NCBI GenBank assembly: GCA_021371965.1
Contig: JAJFVE010000027.1
Location: 1-56,340, forward strand
DNA: 56,340 bases
From: Planctomycetaceae bacterium
Lineage (GTDB): Bacteria; Planctomycetota; Phycisphaerae; SM23-33
Direction: 5' to 3'
A program made the position numbers and the translations under genes. The notes beneath the pieces were generated by a model. That model was not told the DNA's origin. It made no database searches and saw only the letters and a program-made list of their open reading frames with translations. Positions 44,157-53,265 of the stretch are shown in pieces; positions within the stretch are counted from its first letter, which is position 1; each line of letters starts with the position of its first letter.

Positions 44157-45272
44157 TCACCCCAGCGTCATGTTGTTGCGATGCACGACCTCGTCGTGCA
44201 TTTTGTCCCCGAGAATCCTGGCGATCTGGGCGGTCTTGAGGCCTTTGATCTTCTCGATCTGGGCGGAAGAGTAATTGCTCAGGCCGCGGGCGATCTGGTT
44301 GCCGGCGGCGTCGAGAATCGCCACGTTGGCGCCCTTAGGGAAGGGCCCGCTCACCGCGATCACGCCTGAAGGCAGAAGGCTCTTGCCGCCTTGCACCAGC
44401 GCCTTGATGGCGCCGGCGTCGATGACGATCTTGCCTGCCGCCCGCGCCGCCTGGCCGATCCACCGCCGGCGCGAAGACATCTTTCGCCTCGCCGGGACGA
44501 AGACCGTTCCGATGCGCTGCCCCGCAAGCAACCGCGTCAGCACGTCGCTCATGCGGGCGTTGGCGATCACCGCCACCTCGCCGGCGCTGGTGACCATGCG
44601 TGCGGCCTCGATCTTGGACTTCATCCCCCCGCTGCCCAGGCGGCTTCTTTCACCGGAGATCAGCGACCGCACGTGCTGGTCGACCTGCTCGATGACATCG
44701 ATGGCGGCGCCGTCCTTGAGCACGCCGTCGACGACGCTCAGCAGCACCAGCACGTCGGCCCCGAGCAGGTTGGCCACGTGCGCGGCGATGATGTCGTTGT
44801 CGCCATAGCGGATTTCGTCGACGGCCACGGCGTCGTTTTCGTTGATGATGGGCAGGGCCCCGAGGCGGCCCAGCGTCGTCAGCGTGTTGCGGATGTTGAG
44901 GTATCGCGTGCGGTTTTCGAAGTCGTCGCGCGTCACGAGCACCTGCCCGACCGAAATCCCCTGTTCCGACAGCAGGTCGTGAAACGCCCGCATGAGCTGC
45001 CCCTGCCCGACAGCCGCGCAGGCCTGGAGCTCGGGCATGGACTTGGGGCGCTGCGTCATGCCCAGCTCGCCCAGGCCCGCCCCGATAGCGCCGCTGGCGA
45101 CGAGCGTGACCGACATGCCGCCCTTGATCGCCGCCGCGAGCTGCGACGCCAGGCTGCTGAGGGTCTTGTTGTCCAGACGCCCCTGCGCGTCGCAGACGGC
45201 GTTGGTTCCCACCTTGACCACGATCCGCCGCGCGCGGGCGATGATCTGTTGTCGTACTTGTCTGTCAGGCAT
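44157..45272 (-). CDS. proB: Glutamate 5-kinase
   Basis: A 371-residue amino-acid kinase with a PUA domain; it phosphorylates glutamate as the first step of proline synthesis. Kinase motifs are RRIVVKVGTNAV, TLVASGAIGAGLGEL, INENDAVAVDEIRYGDND, LLSVVDGVL and GSGGMKSKIEAARMV. The PUA domain (about 280-365) has LLPSGVIAVSGPFPKGA and ARGLSNYSSAQIEKIKG. Length and order are standard. The start at 45272 has TAATCT ending 7 nt upstream and no ribosome site (leaderless class). proA is not nearby. Confidence 0.93.
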   Translation of the reverse strand: MPDRQVRQQIIARARRIVVKVGTNAVCDAQGRLDNKTLSSLASQLAAAIKGGMSVTLVASGAIGAGLGELGMTQRPKSMPELQACAAVGQGQLMRAFHDLLSEQGISVGQVLVTRDDFENRTRYLNIRNTLTTLGRLGALPIINENDAVAVDEIRYGDNDIIAAHVANLLGADVLVLLSVVDGVLKDGAAIDVIEQVDQHVRSLISGERSRLGSGGMKSKIEAARMVTSAGEVAVIANARMSDVLTRLLAGQRIGTVFVPARRKMSSRRRWIGQAARAAGKIVIDAGAIKALVQGGKSLLPSGVIAVSGPFPKGANVAILDAAGNQIARGLSNYSSAQIEKIKGLKTAQIARILGDKMHDEVVHRNNMTLG

Positions 45273-45340
45273 GACGTGAAGATTATTCCCCCGCCGCGCG
45301 CAATGCAAGATTCGCTGCGCCGCAAGCGGCGGAAACACAC

Positions 45341-46711
45341 TCAAGGCGCGCTGTTGCCCTTGATCTTGTCGGTGGCGATGTCCCCTTCGCGGACGGCGGG
45401 GACGCGGCCCAGGATGTCGCAGATCATCTCGACGTTGCGGCGGGTGGCGCCTTGTTGGCTCAGGACATAGGCCCGCGCTGCCTGGCCTGCGACGTGCGCC
45501 TCGGCGGGATTGCCCAGCAGCCGGTCCAGGAGCGACTCGAGCTCGTGCGCGTCGGCGACGCGGAAACATCCATTTGACGCCAGGGCGTCGGCCTGGGGGA
45601 AGTTGAACGTGTGCGGACCGAACGCCACCGCCTTGCCCAGCGCGGCGGCCTCGATCATGTCCGAACCGCCCATCGGGACCAGCGAGCGTCCGACGAAGAC
45701 GGCGTGGGCCAGGACGTAGAACTTTCGCAGCTCGCCCATCGTGTCGCCGAGAATGATCGGGAGGTTGTTTGCTTGCGTGGCGGGGACAGTCCCTGGTCCT
45801 GTCCCCGGTTCTTCATCGGGATGCTCGCTGCGGCGGATGATGCCCATGCCCATCGCCGCGATCTGGGCGGCGACTTCGTCGAAGCGTTCGCTCTTGCGCG
45901 GCACGATGGCCAGGCGCGCGTCGGCGTGCTTCTCCGTCAGGCGCGAGAAAACGTCCAGCACGATCTGCTCTTCGCCTGCCCCCGTGCCGCCGGCGACGAT
46001 GAGCTTGTCTTCCGGGCGAATCCCCAGCGCCACGGCGAGCGCGTCGGCGCCGGCGGGTCTGGCGTCGCGGGCGATACTGTCGAACTTCATCATCCCCGTC
46101 ACGCGGACCTTCGACGCCTCCACCCCCAGCGAGCGGAACCGCTCGGCATAGCTCTCGTCCTGCACACCGATAGCCGCGAGACGATTGAACAGCTTGGCCG
46201 CCAGCGAACCCAACTTCTTATATCCGGGGTAACCCTTGTCGGGGCTCATGCGACCGTTGACGATCACGGCCGGGATTCCCCGCTTGTTGCACGCGGCCAG
46301 GAAGTTCGGCCACGCTTCGCCCTCCATCAGCACGACCATCGCCGGCCTCACGCGATCGAGCGCCGCGCCGACGGCCGCCGAAAAATCCAGCGGCCAGCGG
46401 AAGACCATGTGGTCGGGTTCGTAGAGCTTGCGGGCGGCGGCCATCCCCGTGTCGGTGCTGGTGGAGACGACGACGCGAAAGTCCGGAAGCTGGGAGTGCA
46501 ACTGCGCCACCAGCGTGCGCGCGGCGTTGACCTCGCCGAGGCTCACGCCGTGAATCCAGATGACCGGCTGGAGCCCGTACCGCCGCGGCGCCGCCCCGAA
46601 CCGCTGGCCGATGTCTTCGCGATAGCGGCCATGGCGGATCATCTTGTATAGCCAGATCGGGCTGGTGGCGACCAGGCCCGTAGCGTAAATGGCGTCAAGT
46701 AAGTATTTCAT
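45341..46711 (-). CDS. waaA: 3-deoxy-D-manno-octulosonic acid (Kdo) transferase
   Basis: A 456-residue GT30 glycosyltransferase that adds Kdo to lipid A precursors at the inner membrane. An N-terminal anchor helix (about 1-22) is followed by GRYREDIGQRFG, VIWIHGVSLGEVNAARTLV, VVSTSTDTGMAAARKLY and VVLMEGEAWPNFL. Further family marks are VTGMMKFDS, AGGTGAGEEQ (a variant of the usual GSTH-x-GEE), LAIVPRKSERF and MGGSDMIEAAALGKAVAFGP. It implies a lipopolysaccharide-type outer membrane. TAGAAT ends 12 nt before the ATG, with TTGTTG 17 nt further up. There is a small insertion rich in Pro/Gly/Thr at about residues 295-310. Confidence 0.92.
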   Translation of the reverse strand: MKYLLDAIYATGLVATSPIWLYKMIRHGRYREDIGQRFGAAPRRYGLQPVIWIHGVSLGEVNAARTLVAQLHSQLPDFRVVVSTSTDTGMAAARKLYEPDHMVFRWPLDFSAAVGAALDRVRPAMVVLMEGEAWPNFLAACNKRGIPAVIVNGRMSPDKGYPGYKKLGSLAAKLFNRLAAIGVQDESYAERFRSLGVEASKVRVTGMMKFDSIARDARPAGADALAVALGIRPEDKLIVAGGTGAGEEQIVLDVFSRLTEKHADARLAIVPRKSERFDEVAAQIAAMGMGIIRRSEHPDEEPGTGPGTVPATQANNLPIILGDTMGELRKFYVLAHAVFVGRSLVPMGGSDMIEAAALGKAVAFGPHTFNFPQADALASNGCFRVADAHELESLLDRLLGNPAEAHVAGQAARAYVLSQQGATRRNVEMICDILGRVPAVREGDIATDKIKGNSAP

Positions 46712-46753
46712 CGAAGTTCGATTATTCTATTGCGCTTCTTAAAAACCAACAAC

Positions 46754-46832
46754 TTTGCCACAAAGATCACAAAGCACACAAAGACGGAGTTCACTTATTT
46801 CTCTTTGTGATCTTTGTGATCTCTGTGGCAAA
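46754..46832. repeat. Inverted repeat of 9-bp CACAAAGAT phrases, type A
   Basis: Left arm 46754-46783 (TTTGCCACAAAGATCACAAA...) and right arm 46803-46832 (CTTTGTGATCTTTGTGATCT...) are 30 nt each and reverse-complement with three mismatches. Each arm consists of three 9-bp steps of CACAAAGNN. It sits between waaA and the MazG-like gene. It is AT-rich compared with the surroundings. Confidence 0.8.
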
Positions 46833-46845
46833 TTCCCGGATCTTC

Positions 46846-47109
46846 TCATTTGAATCCTGGCTTGCCGCGCACCGTGTATTTCTCGATCGCCTTGCTCAGA
46901 TCGACATCGTTGATATTCGCCAGCGTGCACAGCCAGGCGAAGACGTCGGCGAACTCTTCTTCCTTGTTGACCTGATCGCTGCCGGCCAAGGCGGTGGCCA
47001 GCTCTCCGACTTCCTCGATGAACCACAGGAAGGTGGCCGGCGTGCCGCGCTTCGAATCGGTGGGGTAGTACTTTTCGCGGATGAAGTCCTGGAACTGGCG
47101 GATGGTCAT
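46846..47109 (-). CDS. MazG-like nucleotide pyrophosphohydrolase
   Basis: An 87-residue all-alpha NTP-PPase domain. The magnesium site is EEVGE (WFIEEVGELATAL) and EEEFADVFAW (ExxD). Such small proteins hydrolyse non-canonical NTPs or dNTPs to monophosphates. It overlaps the end of the TPR-peptidase gene by 4 nt (ATGA), so the two are translationally coupled, although their roles appear unrelated. Confidence 0.87.
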   Translation of the reverse strand: MTIRQFQDFIREKYYPTDSKRGTPATFLWFIEEVGELATALAGSDQVNKEEEFADVFAWLCTLANINDVDLSKAIEKYTVRGKPGFK

Positions 47110-50054
47110 TGGGGTCTCTTGATTTCCTGCAGGGTCTGGTCGATCAATTGGAGCACTTGGCGGGCCTGCGAGTCCTTGTCGATGACCAAAGACTTCTCGG
47201 CCTCAGCGCGGGCCTGCTCGAGGCCCTTCACGTCGCGGGCCGCCCGGGCGGCGAGCAGTCGCATCATCGCCATCTTGGCCCAGGCGTCTGCCGAGTCCGG
47301 CTGGAGTGTGCAGACATTCTCGATGGCCTCGACGGCCTTGTCGAACTGCCCGCTCTGGCGGAAGACCGCGGCCATCGACTCGTACGCGCTGACTTCGTAC
47401 GGATTGATCTGGGCGACCTGGCGCAGGTACGACAGGGCCTGGTCGGTCTTGTCGGCCGTGATGTAAATCTCGGCGATCTGCCGCGCGTACTGCGGGTCGT
47501 TCATGGTGCGGCGGTGCAGTTCCATGAGGTTAGGCAGGGCCTTGTCGTCCTGGCCGAGCTGGCGGTACAGGCGGGCCAGCTCCTGGTAGCTGTATGGAAA
47601 CAGCGGGCGGCGCAGCTTGAGGGTCTCCAATGCCACGATGGCCTGGCTCCACTTGCGCTGGGCGACGTACGCCGTCGCCAGGACGAACGGGGCCGTTCGC
47701 GACTCCTTGTCGACGGCCTCGAGCTTGCGGGCGGCCGCCTCGGCCTGGGCATAATCCTTCTGCGCCGCGGTCACCATCGCCAGTACGGCCAGGGCGGTCT
47801 TCTGGGCCGGATTGTACGACAGCGCCTTCTTGGCCGAGGCCAGAGCTGCCGGCATGTTGCCCCGCTCGTAATGTCCCTTGGCAATCTCTGCGTGCGCGTC
47901 GGCGTTGGCGGGGTTCAGCGCCAGCAGCGCCGCGGCCTTGGCGGGGTCCACGGGCGCCTCGGCGGGGAAGCCCCATTTCTGGATGTCGGCCTGGGCGTAG
48001 GCGCGGAAGTCGTCGTCGAACTTGGCCTCGGTGGTCTTGAGCACCTTCTGGAAGACCTGCGCCTGCGTCAGGCCGCCGCGGAACGCCTGGAGCATCTGCA
48101 CGATGGACTCGAACGAGTGCTTGGCGATGATGTATTCCATCGTCCACTCGGCCTGGGCGTACGCCAGCGAGCGGTCGCCGCTGCGCTTGGGGCGGATGAA
48201 CCCCCAGTCCAACTCGCGGATGGGCATCAGCCGCCCCTGCCGCGTGGCGGCGACGAGCATGTTCACCGCATCGTAGTTGCGACGGTCCGGCTGCTGCCAG
48301 ACGGCGCAGGCCTCGGTGAACCAGTGCGGGATGAGGTTGTTCGTCGCGGCCAGCGTAACGGTGTGCGTGTACTCGTGCCGCAGGACCGTCGCCCAGTTGT
48401 ATGTGCCGAACTGGCTGCGCTGCTTGTTGGGGGCCACCATCACGATGACGTTTCCGGTGCTGGCGCCGACCGTGCCGATCCAGCCCTTGCCCGTGATGCG
48501 GATCGAGAACTGGCGGTGCAGCGGGAAGAACTCGATGAGCGTCTTTTCTGCCGGACGGTAGCCGAAGTCGCCGGTGATCTCGGGGTAGATGCTCTCCATG
48601 TACGCCGAGACCTGGTCCAGCAGCACCGCGTCGTACTTGGGGTCGACCTTGACGATGAAGTGGGCGGATTCCCTGGTCTTGAACTTCTCCATGTCGCCCA
48701 GCACGCCCAAGTAGTTCACCACGTCGCTGCGGTAGTCGTCGATCTCGTGGGCCTTGGCGAAAGTCTCGCGGGCCTTGTCTTCCTGACCGGTCTGCATGTA
48801 GAGCAGGCCCAGCGTCGTCAGCGGCTCGGCCTGCTCGGGGGCCAGATCGGCCGCCTGGTGCAGATACTTTTCCGCGGCCGTGAACTGCCGCGCCGCCGAG
48901 AGCCACTGCCCGATCGTCTGGGGCAGCTCGCTGCACCGCCCGTTCACCTTGGCCACGCGGTCAATAAACCCCTGGGCCTGCTGGGGCTGGTTGGTTCGCA
49001 CGGCCAGGGCGGCCGCCAGACTCAGCGCTTCGATGCTATGGGGATTGACCTTGAGCGCCGCATCCAGCAGCGGCTGGACCTGGTCGAACTTGCGCCACTG
49101 CATCATCACGACGGCCTTGAGCACCAGGGCGTTGGCGGAGTTGGGGTTGACCTTCAGCGCCTGCTCGGCCATCTGGATGGCCCGCTCGAACTGCCACTGC
49201 TCCAAGGCGATGATGCCCATGCCAACCATCGCGTCGACCGCGCGAGGGTTGATCTTCAACGCCAGGGCGAACTCCGCCGCCGCGCCCTCGGGGCGGTGCT
49301 TGCTGAGCATGAACATACCGGCCGCCAGATTCGCCGGCCAGTACGTCGCGTCGGCTTTCTGGTAAGCCTCCTGGAGATAGTTGTGCAGGATGTTGGGCGC
49401 CTGCTCGCTGGCCTTGCGGGCGCTAAGGACGGCGTGGCGGTCGAGGATCTGCCCCAGCGCCGTCAGGGCCGGGGCGTCATTCTGATACGCCTCGCCGGCG
49501 AGGATCTTGTCTACGGCGGCGTAGACCGCCTTGGCTTGGTCCTTGCGCCCCAGCGTCTCGAGCAGCCGCCCCTGCAGCCAGATCGCCTGCGCCCAATCGG
49601 TCTTGAGCTTGGCCGCAGCAGCAGCGTGTTCGAGGGCCTGCTCGTACTGCCCGACGGCTTCCTGCACTTCGCCCAGCGCCAGGTGCCACTGGGCTTGCTG
49701 CGCCCCAGCCGCGCTGCAGGCCTGCAGTGCCTCCTGCGCCTGCGCATATTGCCCCTGGGCGCTCAGGGCGTACGATAGGCCTATCGCCGACGAGACGGCC
49801 TGATTCGCCGACGAGGCAAGCTTGCGATAGCCGCTGGCGGCCTGGTCGTAGCGGCCGCTCATATAGAGCTTCCAGCATCCGCCCAGGGTGTCGTCGGTCA
49901 CGGGGCGCGTCGCCGGGCCGGCGCGCCGGGCAGCAGCGCTGGTCGAGGCCGGCTGCGTCGTCACGGCCATCGCCGACGGCACGGCAATGAACAGCGTCGC
50001 GGCCAGAACGGCCGCGGCTGCAAATCGGCACAGGCGCGATCGCATGGGGATCAT
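47106..50054 (-). CDS. Secreted TPR-repeat protein with gluzincin metallopeptidase domain
   Basis: A 982-residue exported protein. The signal peptide (about 1-30) is followed by N-terminal TPR repeats (about 60-460; LGEVQEAVGQYEQALEHAAA, PNSANALVLKAVVMMQWRKF). A peptidase_MA-like domain spans about 475-690, with the zinc motif H560-E-Y-T-H564 and the downstream Glu in PHWFTEACAVW. More TPR units follow to the end. The peptidase appears active. A periplasmic protein-processing or quality-control role is plausible. The start at 50054 has TAGAAT ending 7 nt upstream and no ribosome site; ATG at 50045 is an alternative. Its last codons overlap the MazG-like gene. Confidence 0.86.
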   Translation of the reverse strand: MIPMRSRLCRFAAAAVLAATLFIAVPSAMAVTTQPASTSAAARRAGPATRPVTDDTLGGCWKLYMSGRYDQAASGYRKLASSANQAVSSAIGLSYALSAQGQYAQAQEALQACSAAGAQQAQWHLALGEVQEAVGQYEQALEHAAAAAKLKTDWAQAIWLQGRLLETLGRKDQAKAVYAAVDKILAGEAYQNDAPALTALGQILDRHAVLSARKASEQAPNILHNYLQEAYQKADATYWPANLAAGMFMLSKHRPEGAAAEFALALKINPRAVDAMVGMGIIALEQWQFERAIQMAEQALKVNPNSANALVLKAVVMMQWRKFDQVQPLLDAALKVNPHSIEALSLAAALAVRTNQPQQAQGFIDRVAKVNGRCSELPQTIGQWLSAARQFTAAEKYLHQAADLAPEQAEPLTTLGLLYMQTGQEDKARETFAKAHEIDDYRSDVVNYLGVLGDMEKFKTRESAHFIVKVDPKYDAVLLDQVSAYMESIYPEITGDFGYRPAEKTLIEFFPLHRQFSIRITGKGWIGTVGASTGNVIVMVAPNKQRSQFGTYNWATVLRHEYTHTVTLAATNNLIPHWFTEACAVWQQPDRRNYDAVNMLVAATRQGRLMPIRELDWGFIRPKRSGDRSLAYAQAEWTMEYIIAKHSFESIVQMLQAFRGGLTQAQVFQKVLKTTEAKFDDDFRAYAQADIQKWGFPAEAPVDPAKAAALLALNPANADAHAEIAKGHYERGNMPAALASAKKALSYNPAQKTALAVLAMVTAAQKDYAQAEAAARKLEAVDKESRTAPFVLATAYVAQRKWSQAIVALETLKLRRPLFPYSYQELARLYRQLGQDDKALPNLMELHRRTMNDPQYARQIAEIYITADKTDQALSYLRQVAQINPYEVSAYESMAAVFRQSGQFDKAVEAIENVCTLQPDSADAWAKMAMMRLLAARAARDVKGLEQARAEAEKSLVIDKDSQARQVLQLIDQTLQEIKRPQ

Positions 50055-50136
50055 GGCATCAATTCTACTCAATTCCCTGGCAGGTTGGACGACTGAAATC
50101 ACCCTCGGCTGCATTCCGAGGTTAGGGGAGGAAACT

Positions 50137-50225
50137 TACCACAGAGGCCCAGAGGGCTCAGAGGAAGAAACCAGAGGAATGTCCTTGCGAGTCTTTGTTT
50201 CTCCCTCGGTGCCCTCTGTGGTTAA
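50137..50225. repeat. Inverted repeat of CAGAGG phrases, type A
   Basis: TTACCACAGAGGCCCAGAGG (from 50137) faces TTTCTCCCTCGGTGCCCTCT (from 50198, ending GTGGTTAA at 50225). The phrase CAGAGGNNC repeats in steps of about 9 bp. It lies in the divergent spacer between the TPR gene and the nucleotidyltransferase gene. Confidence 0.68.
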
Positions 50226-50259
50226 ACGTTTCTTGGCGGCAGGCGGCAGAACGCGCCAT

Positions 50260-50288
50260 TCGACAATCGGACGATGGGATGCTACCAT
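50260..50288 (+). promoter_or_regulatory. Promoter of the nucleotidyltransferase-kinase pair
   Basis: TCGACA (50260-50265; 5 of 6 to the -35 consensus), a 17-nt spacer and TACCAT (50283-50288). Start near 50295, leader about 24 nt, then AAAGGA and the ATG at 50319. Confidence 0.5.
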
Positions 50289-50318
50289 TTCGCTTTCCGT
50301 TTGTCAGAAAGGAACCGC

Positions 50319-51239
50319 ATGACCGGACCGACGCTGGTGGTGATGGCCGCGGGGATGGGCAGCCGCTATGGCGGGCTCAAGCAGCTCGAAGGGCTTGGCC
50401 CCGGCGGCGAGCCGACAATCGCCTATTCGATCTACGACGCCGCGAGATCGGGCTTTGAGAGCGTGATCTTCGTCATCCGCCCCGAGATGGAACAGCCGTT
50501 CCGCGCGGCCATCGGCGACGAGACCGCCCGCCACCTGCGCACGCGGTACGCCTACCAGGAGCTGACGAGCTTTCTGCCAAAGGGGTTTGAGGCCGCCGCG
50601 GCTGCGCGGCAGAAACCCTGGGGCACCGCCCACGCGGTGCTGTGCTGCCGCGATCTGATCGACGGGCCCTTCGCCGTCATCAACGCCGACGACTTCTACG
50701 GCCCGGCCAGCTATCGCGCGCTGGCCGACCATCTCAAAGCCGCCGCCGACTCCGCCGCCGGCGTGGGCGATTACTCGATGGTGGGCTTCGTGCTGGACAA
50801 GACCCTCAGCGCCTACGGCGAGGTCTCGCGCGGCGTCTGCCGCGTCAACGCCGACGGCACATTGGCCGACGTGACCGAACGCACCCGCATCAAACGCTTC
50901 GACCGCGCCGTCAAGTACGCCCAGGGCGACGAGTGGGTCGCCCTCGCCGCCGACAGCATCGTCTCGATGAACATGTGGGGCTTCACGCCCTCATTCCTGG
51001 GCCACGTCCAGGCGGGCTTCGATATGTTCGTGGCCGCCAACGCCGACAAACCCAAGGCCGAGTACTACCTTCCCTCAGTCGTGGCCGACCTGATCGCCGC
51101 CGGCAAAGCCCGCGCAGCGGTCCTGCCGACCACTGAAACCTGGTTCGGCCTGACCTACCCCGAAGACCGCCCCCCCGCGCGAGCGGCCATCGCCGAATTG
51201 ATCAAGAACGGTGTCTATCCAGAGAAGCTCTGGCGTTAG
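50319..51239 (+). CDS. NTP-sugar nucleotidyltransferase
   Basis: A 306-residue Rossmann-type nucleotidyltransferase that joins a sugar-1-phosphate to an NTP. The N-terminal signature is VVMAAGMGSRYGGLKQLEGL. Metal and substrate residues are in WGTAHAVLCCRDLIDGPFAV, VINADDFYG and VSMNMWGFTPSFL. AAAGGA precedes the ATG at 50319. It stands directly upstream of a NahK-type kinase (51341), the order expected for a salvage route sugar to sugar-1-P to NDP-sugar. The actual sugar is unknown. Confidence 0.86.
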   Translation: MTGPTLVVMAAGMGSRYGGLKQLEGLGPGGEPTIAYSIYDAARSGFESVIFVIRPEMEQPFRAAIGDETARHLRTRYAYQELTSFLPKGFEAAAAARQKPWGTAHAVLCCRDLIDGPFAVINADDFYGPASYRALADHLKAAADSAAGVGDYSMVGFVLDKTLSAYGEVSRGVCRVNADGTLADVTERTRIKRFDRAVKYAQGDEWVALAADSIVSMNMWGFTPSFLGHVQAGFDMFVAANADKPKAEYYLPSVVADLIAAGKARAAVLPTTETWFGLTYPEDRPPARAAIAELIKNGVYPEKLWR

Positions 51240-51245
51240 CGAACA

Positions 51246-51315
51246 GAAATTCAAAACAATAAAATCGGTTTGTTATTTCCCGTTTTGTTGACATTGTTGT
51301 TTGTTTTGAATTTCG
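51246..51315. repeat. AT-rich inverted repeat between the transferase and kinase genes
   Basis: GAAATTCAAAACAATAAAAT (from 51246) faces TTGTTGTTTGTTTTGAATTT (about 51293-51314). The phrases CGGATTTCGGATTT follow before the kinase start. The element lies inside the presumed operon. Confidence 0.6.
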
Positions 51316-51340
51316 TGCTTCGGATTTCGGATTTGCTTCT

Positions 51341-52426
51341 ATGGACCCACTACTCATCGTAGGGCAGTTCAACGTGCCCGCCGCATCGGCCGCCGTGCTG
51401 CATGGCAGCGGGCTCATTCATGACACCTATGTCGTCTCGTGCGCCGGCGGGGGGCGGTACATCCTCCAGCGGATCAACAGCCAGGTGTTTCGCAACGTCC
51501 CGGCCGTGCAGGAGAACATCCAGCGCGTCACTGACCATCTGCGCCGCAAGGTGGCGGCCGAAGGCGGCGATCCGGCACGCGAGGTGCTCGCGCTGATTCC
51601 CACGACCGAGGGCAAGAGTTTCTGCCGCACCGGCGCCGGCCGCGAGTTCTGGCGCATGTACCGCTTCATCGAAGGCGCCCGAACGTACGACGCGGCCACG
51701 CCTGCCCAGGCGTACGAAGCCGCCCGCGCCTTCGGGCGGTTCCAGCGCCTGCTGGCCGACCTGCCCGATCCGCTGCTGCACGAGACCATCGCGGGCTTTC
51801 ATCACACGCCCTCGCGCTTCGAGGCTTTCATGCGCGCCGCCCAGACCGATGCCGCCGGACGCGCCGCGGCAGCGGCCGCCGAGATCGACTTCGCCCTGGC
51901 GCGCCACGACATCGTCGCCGTGCTGGAAGACCTGGCGGCCGCCGGGAGCCTGCCGCGCCGTGCCGTCCACAACGACACCAAGCTCAACAACGTGCTCATC
52001 GACGACGCCACCGGCAAGGGCCTGTGCGTGATCGACCTGGACACCGTCATGCCGGGCCTGTCGGTGATCGACTTTGGCGACTGCTGCCGCACGGCGGCCG
52101 CCACGACGGCTGAGGACGATCCGGACACCTCCAGGATGCGCGTCAATCTCGAAATGTTCACCGCCCTGGCGCGGGGATATCTGTCCGAAGCGAGGACGTT
52201 CCTGACGGCCGACGAAATCGAGCACCTGCCCCTGGCCGCGCGGTTGATCACATTCGAGCAGGGGCTGCGGTTCCTGACCGATTGGCTGGCCGGCGACGTG
52301 TACTACAAGACCGCCCGCCCTGCCCACAACCTCGACCGCACCCGCGCGCAGTTCAAACTCGTCCAGGAGTTCGAGGCCGCACACGAGACCATGACCAGCA
52401 TCATCCGCCAGTGCCTCCAGGACTGA
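51341..52426 (+). CDS. Aminoglycoside-phosphotransferase-fold sugar kinase (N-acetylhexosamine 1-kinase-like)
   Basis: A 361-residue protein-kinase-fold small-molecule kinase. The nucleotide region is GGGRYILQRINSQVFRN. The catalytic loop is RAVHNDTKLNNVLID (HND-x-K-x-x-N) and the metal Asp is in CVIDLDTVMPG. Overall it resembles NahK, the N-acetylhexosamine 1-kinase, and mucin-desulfatase-annotated relatives. Together with the preceding nucleotidyltransferase it would activate an amino sugar such as GlcNAc or GalNAc; that is inference from family and order. Confidence 0.85.
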   Translation: MDPLLIVGQFNVPAASAAVLHGSGLIHDTYVVSCAGGGRYILQRINSQVFRNVPAVQENIQRVTDHLRRKVAAEGGDPAREVLALIPTTEGKSFCRTGAGREFWRMYRFIEGARTYDAATPAQAYEAARAFGRFQRLLADLPDPLLHETIAGFHHTPSRFEAFMRAAQTDAAGRAAAAAAEIDFALARHDIVAVLEDLAAAGSLPRRAVHNDTKLNNVLIDDATGKGLCVIDLDTVMPGLSVIDFGDCCRTAAATTAEDDPDTSRMRVNLEMFTALARGYLSEARTFLTADEIEHLPLAARLITFEQGLRFLTDWLAGDVYYKTARPAHNLDRTRAQFKLVQEFEAAHETMTSIIRQCLQD

Positions 52427-52443
52427 AACGCGGACGGGACGGA

Positions 52444-52495
52444 GATTGGATGGGCGGATGGATGCCTGAGCACCAACCATCCATTCATCCAATTC
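52444..52495. repeat. Inverted repeat of GGATGGAT phrases
   Basis: GATTGGATGGGCGGATGGAT (from 52444) faces CCATCCATTCATCCAATTC (52477-52495). It lies between the convergent kinase and DUF1638 genes, where it could end both transcripts. Confidence 0.62.
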
Positions 52496-52506
52496 TTCCC
52501 CTGTTC

Positions 52507-53265
52507 TTATTCCACCCCCAGCACTCCGCCGTCGTTGCGGGCGACCAGTCGCCGCCCGGGGGGCACGATCACGAAGTCGTCGTCCCAGCGCCCGGCGAAG
52601 AGCTTCTCCAGCAGCGTCCAGTCGCCGCGGCGCAGCTCGAAGTCCCAATGTCGCTGGTCCGCTTCGCTGCGCGTCTTTGCGATGGCGGCAGACTCGTCGC
52701 ACACGCCCATCTGCAGGTAGCAGAAGCGGGTGTAGTTCTTCGTCCAGTCGCCGAGGCTTTCGAGGATGAAGTCGGCGTTCTCCTTGCCGTACTTGGCGAC
52801 CATGCCCTCGTAGTCGTCGGCCAGGCCGAGCTTGCCCATCACGCCCTGGCGGTCGTACGCGGGGCGGTCGTATCCTGCCCCCGGCGTGACGTTGCGTTCG
52901 GACCATCCGGTAGTCATGTAGTACGTGCCGGGGTGGGCGTCGAAGTATTCCTGGTACGCCCCGCGCGAGCCGAAGAAGAACGTCACGCAGTCGTGGGCGC
53001 GGGGGATCACCAGAGGCCGCGTGCGCGCGGTCAGCCCCACCAGCCCGTCGTTGCAGCGGGCATAACCGAGCAGAATGGCCTCGTAGCGCCCCTCGGCGTC
53101 GGCGGCGTCTACCGCCGCCTGCACGCGGGCGATCATGTCGGCCCGCTCCAGGTCGTGCAGACCCTTGCGCAGGAACTCGACGTCGACTTGGTGAACGCTC
53201 CGCGCCGCCAGCAGGCACGCCTCGCGATAGACGATCTCGCAACCGATGAATTTATAGACGCTCAT
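52507..53265 (-). CDS. DUF1638 family protein
   Basis: A 252-residue cytoplasmic protein recognised as DUF1638 by the block AILLGYARCNDGLVGLTART then PLVIPRAHDCVTFFFGSR, and GTYYMTTGWSERN. It has conserved Cys, His and Asp residues that could bind a metal. Members are often found with corrinoid methyltransferases, but none is nearby. The start at 53265 (MSVYKFIGCE) has a TATAGT box ending 7 nt upstream and no ribosome site; a GTG 9 nt further up overlaps that box and is unlikely. Function unknown. Confidence 0.82.
   Translation of the reverse strand: MSVYKFIGCEIVYREACLLAARSVHQVDVEFLRKGLHDLERADMIARVQAAVDAADAEGRYEAILLGYARCNDGLVGLTARTRPLVIPRAHDCVTFFFGSRGAYQEYFDAHPGTYYMTTGWSERNVTPGAGYDRPAYDRQGVMGKLGLADDYEGMVAKYGKENADFILESLGDWTKNYTRFCYLQMGVCDESAAIAKTRSEADQRHWDFELRRGDWTLLEKLFAGRWDDDFVIVPPGRRLVARNDGGVLGVE

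Noticed and set aside
44157..45569. Longer form of glutamate 5-kinase reaching to 45569
   Set aside because: The extra 99 residues are Arg/Pro-rich antisense of waaA; the kinase domain starts at 45272.
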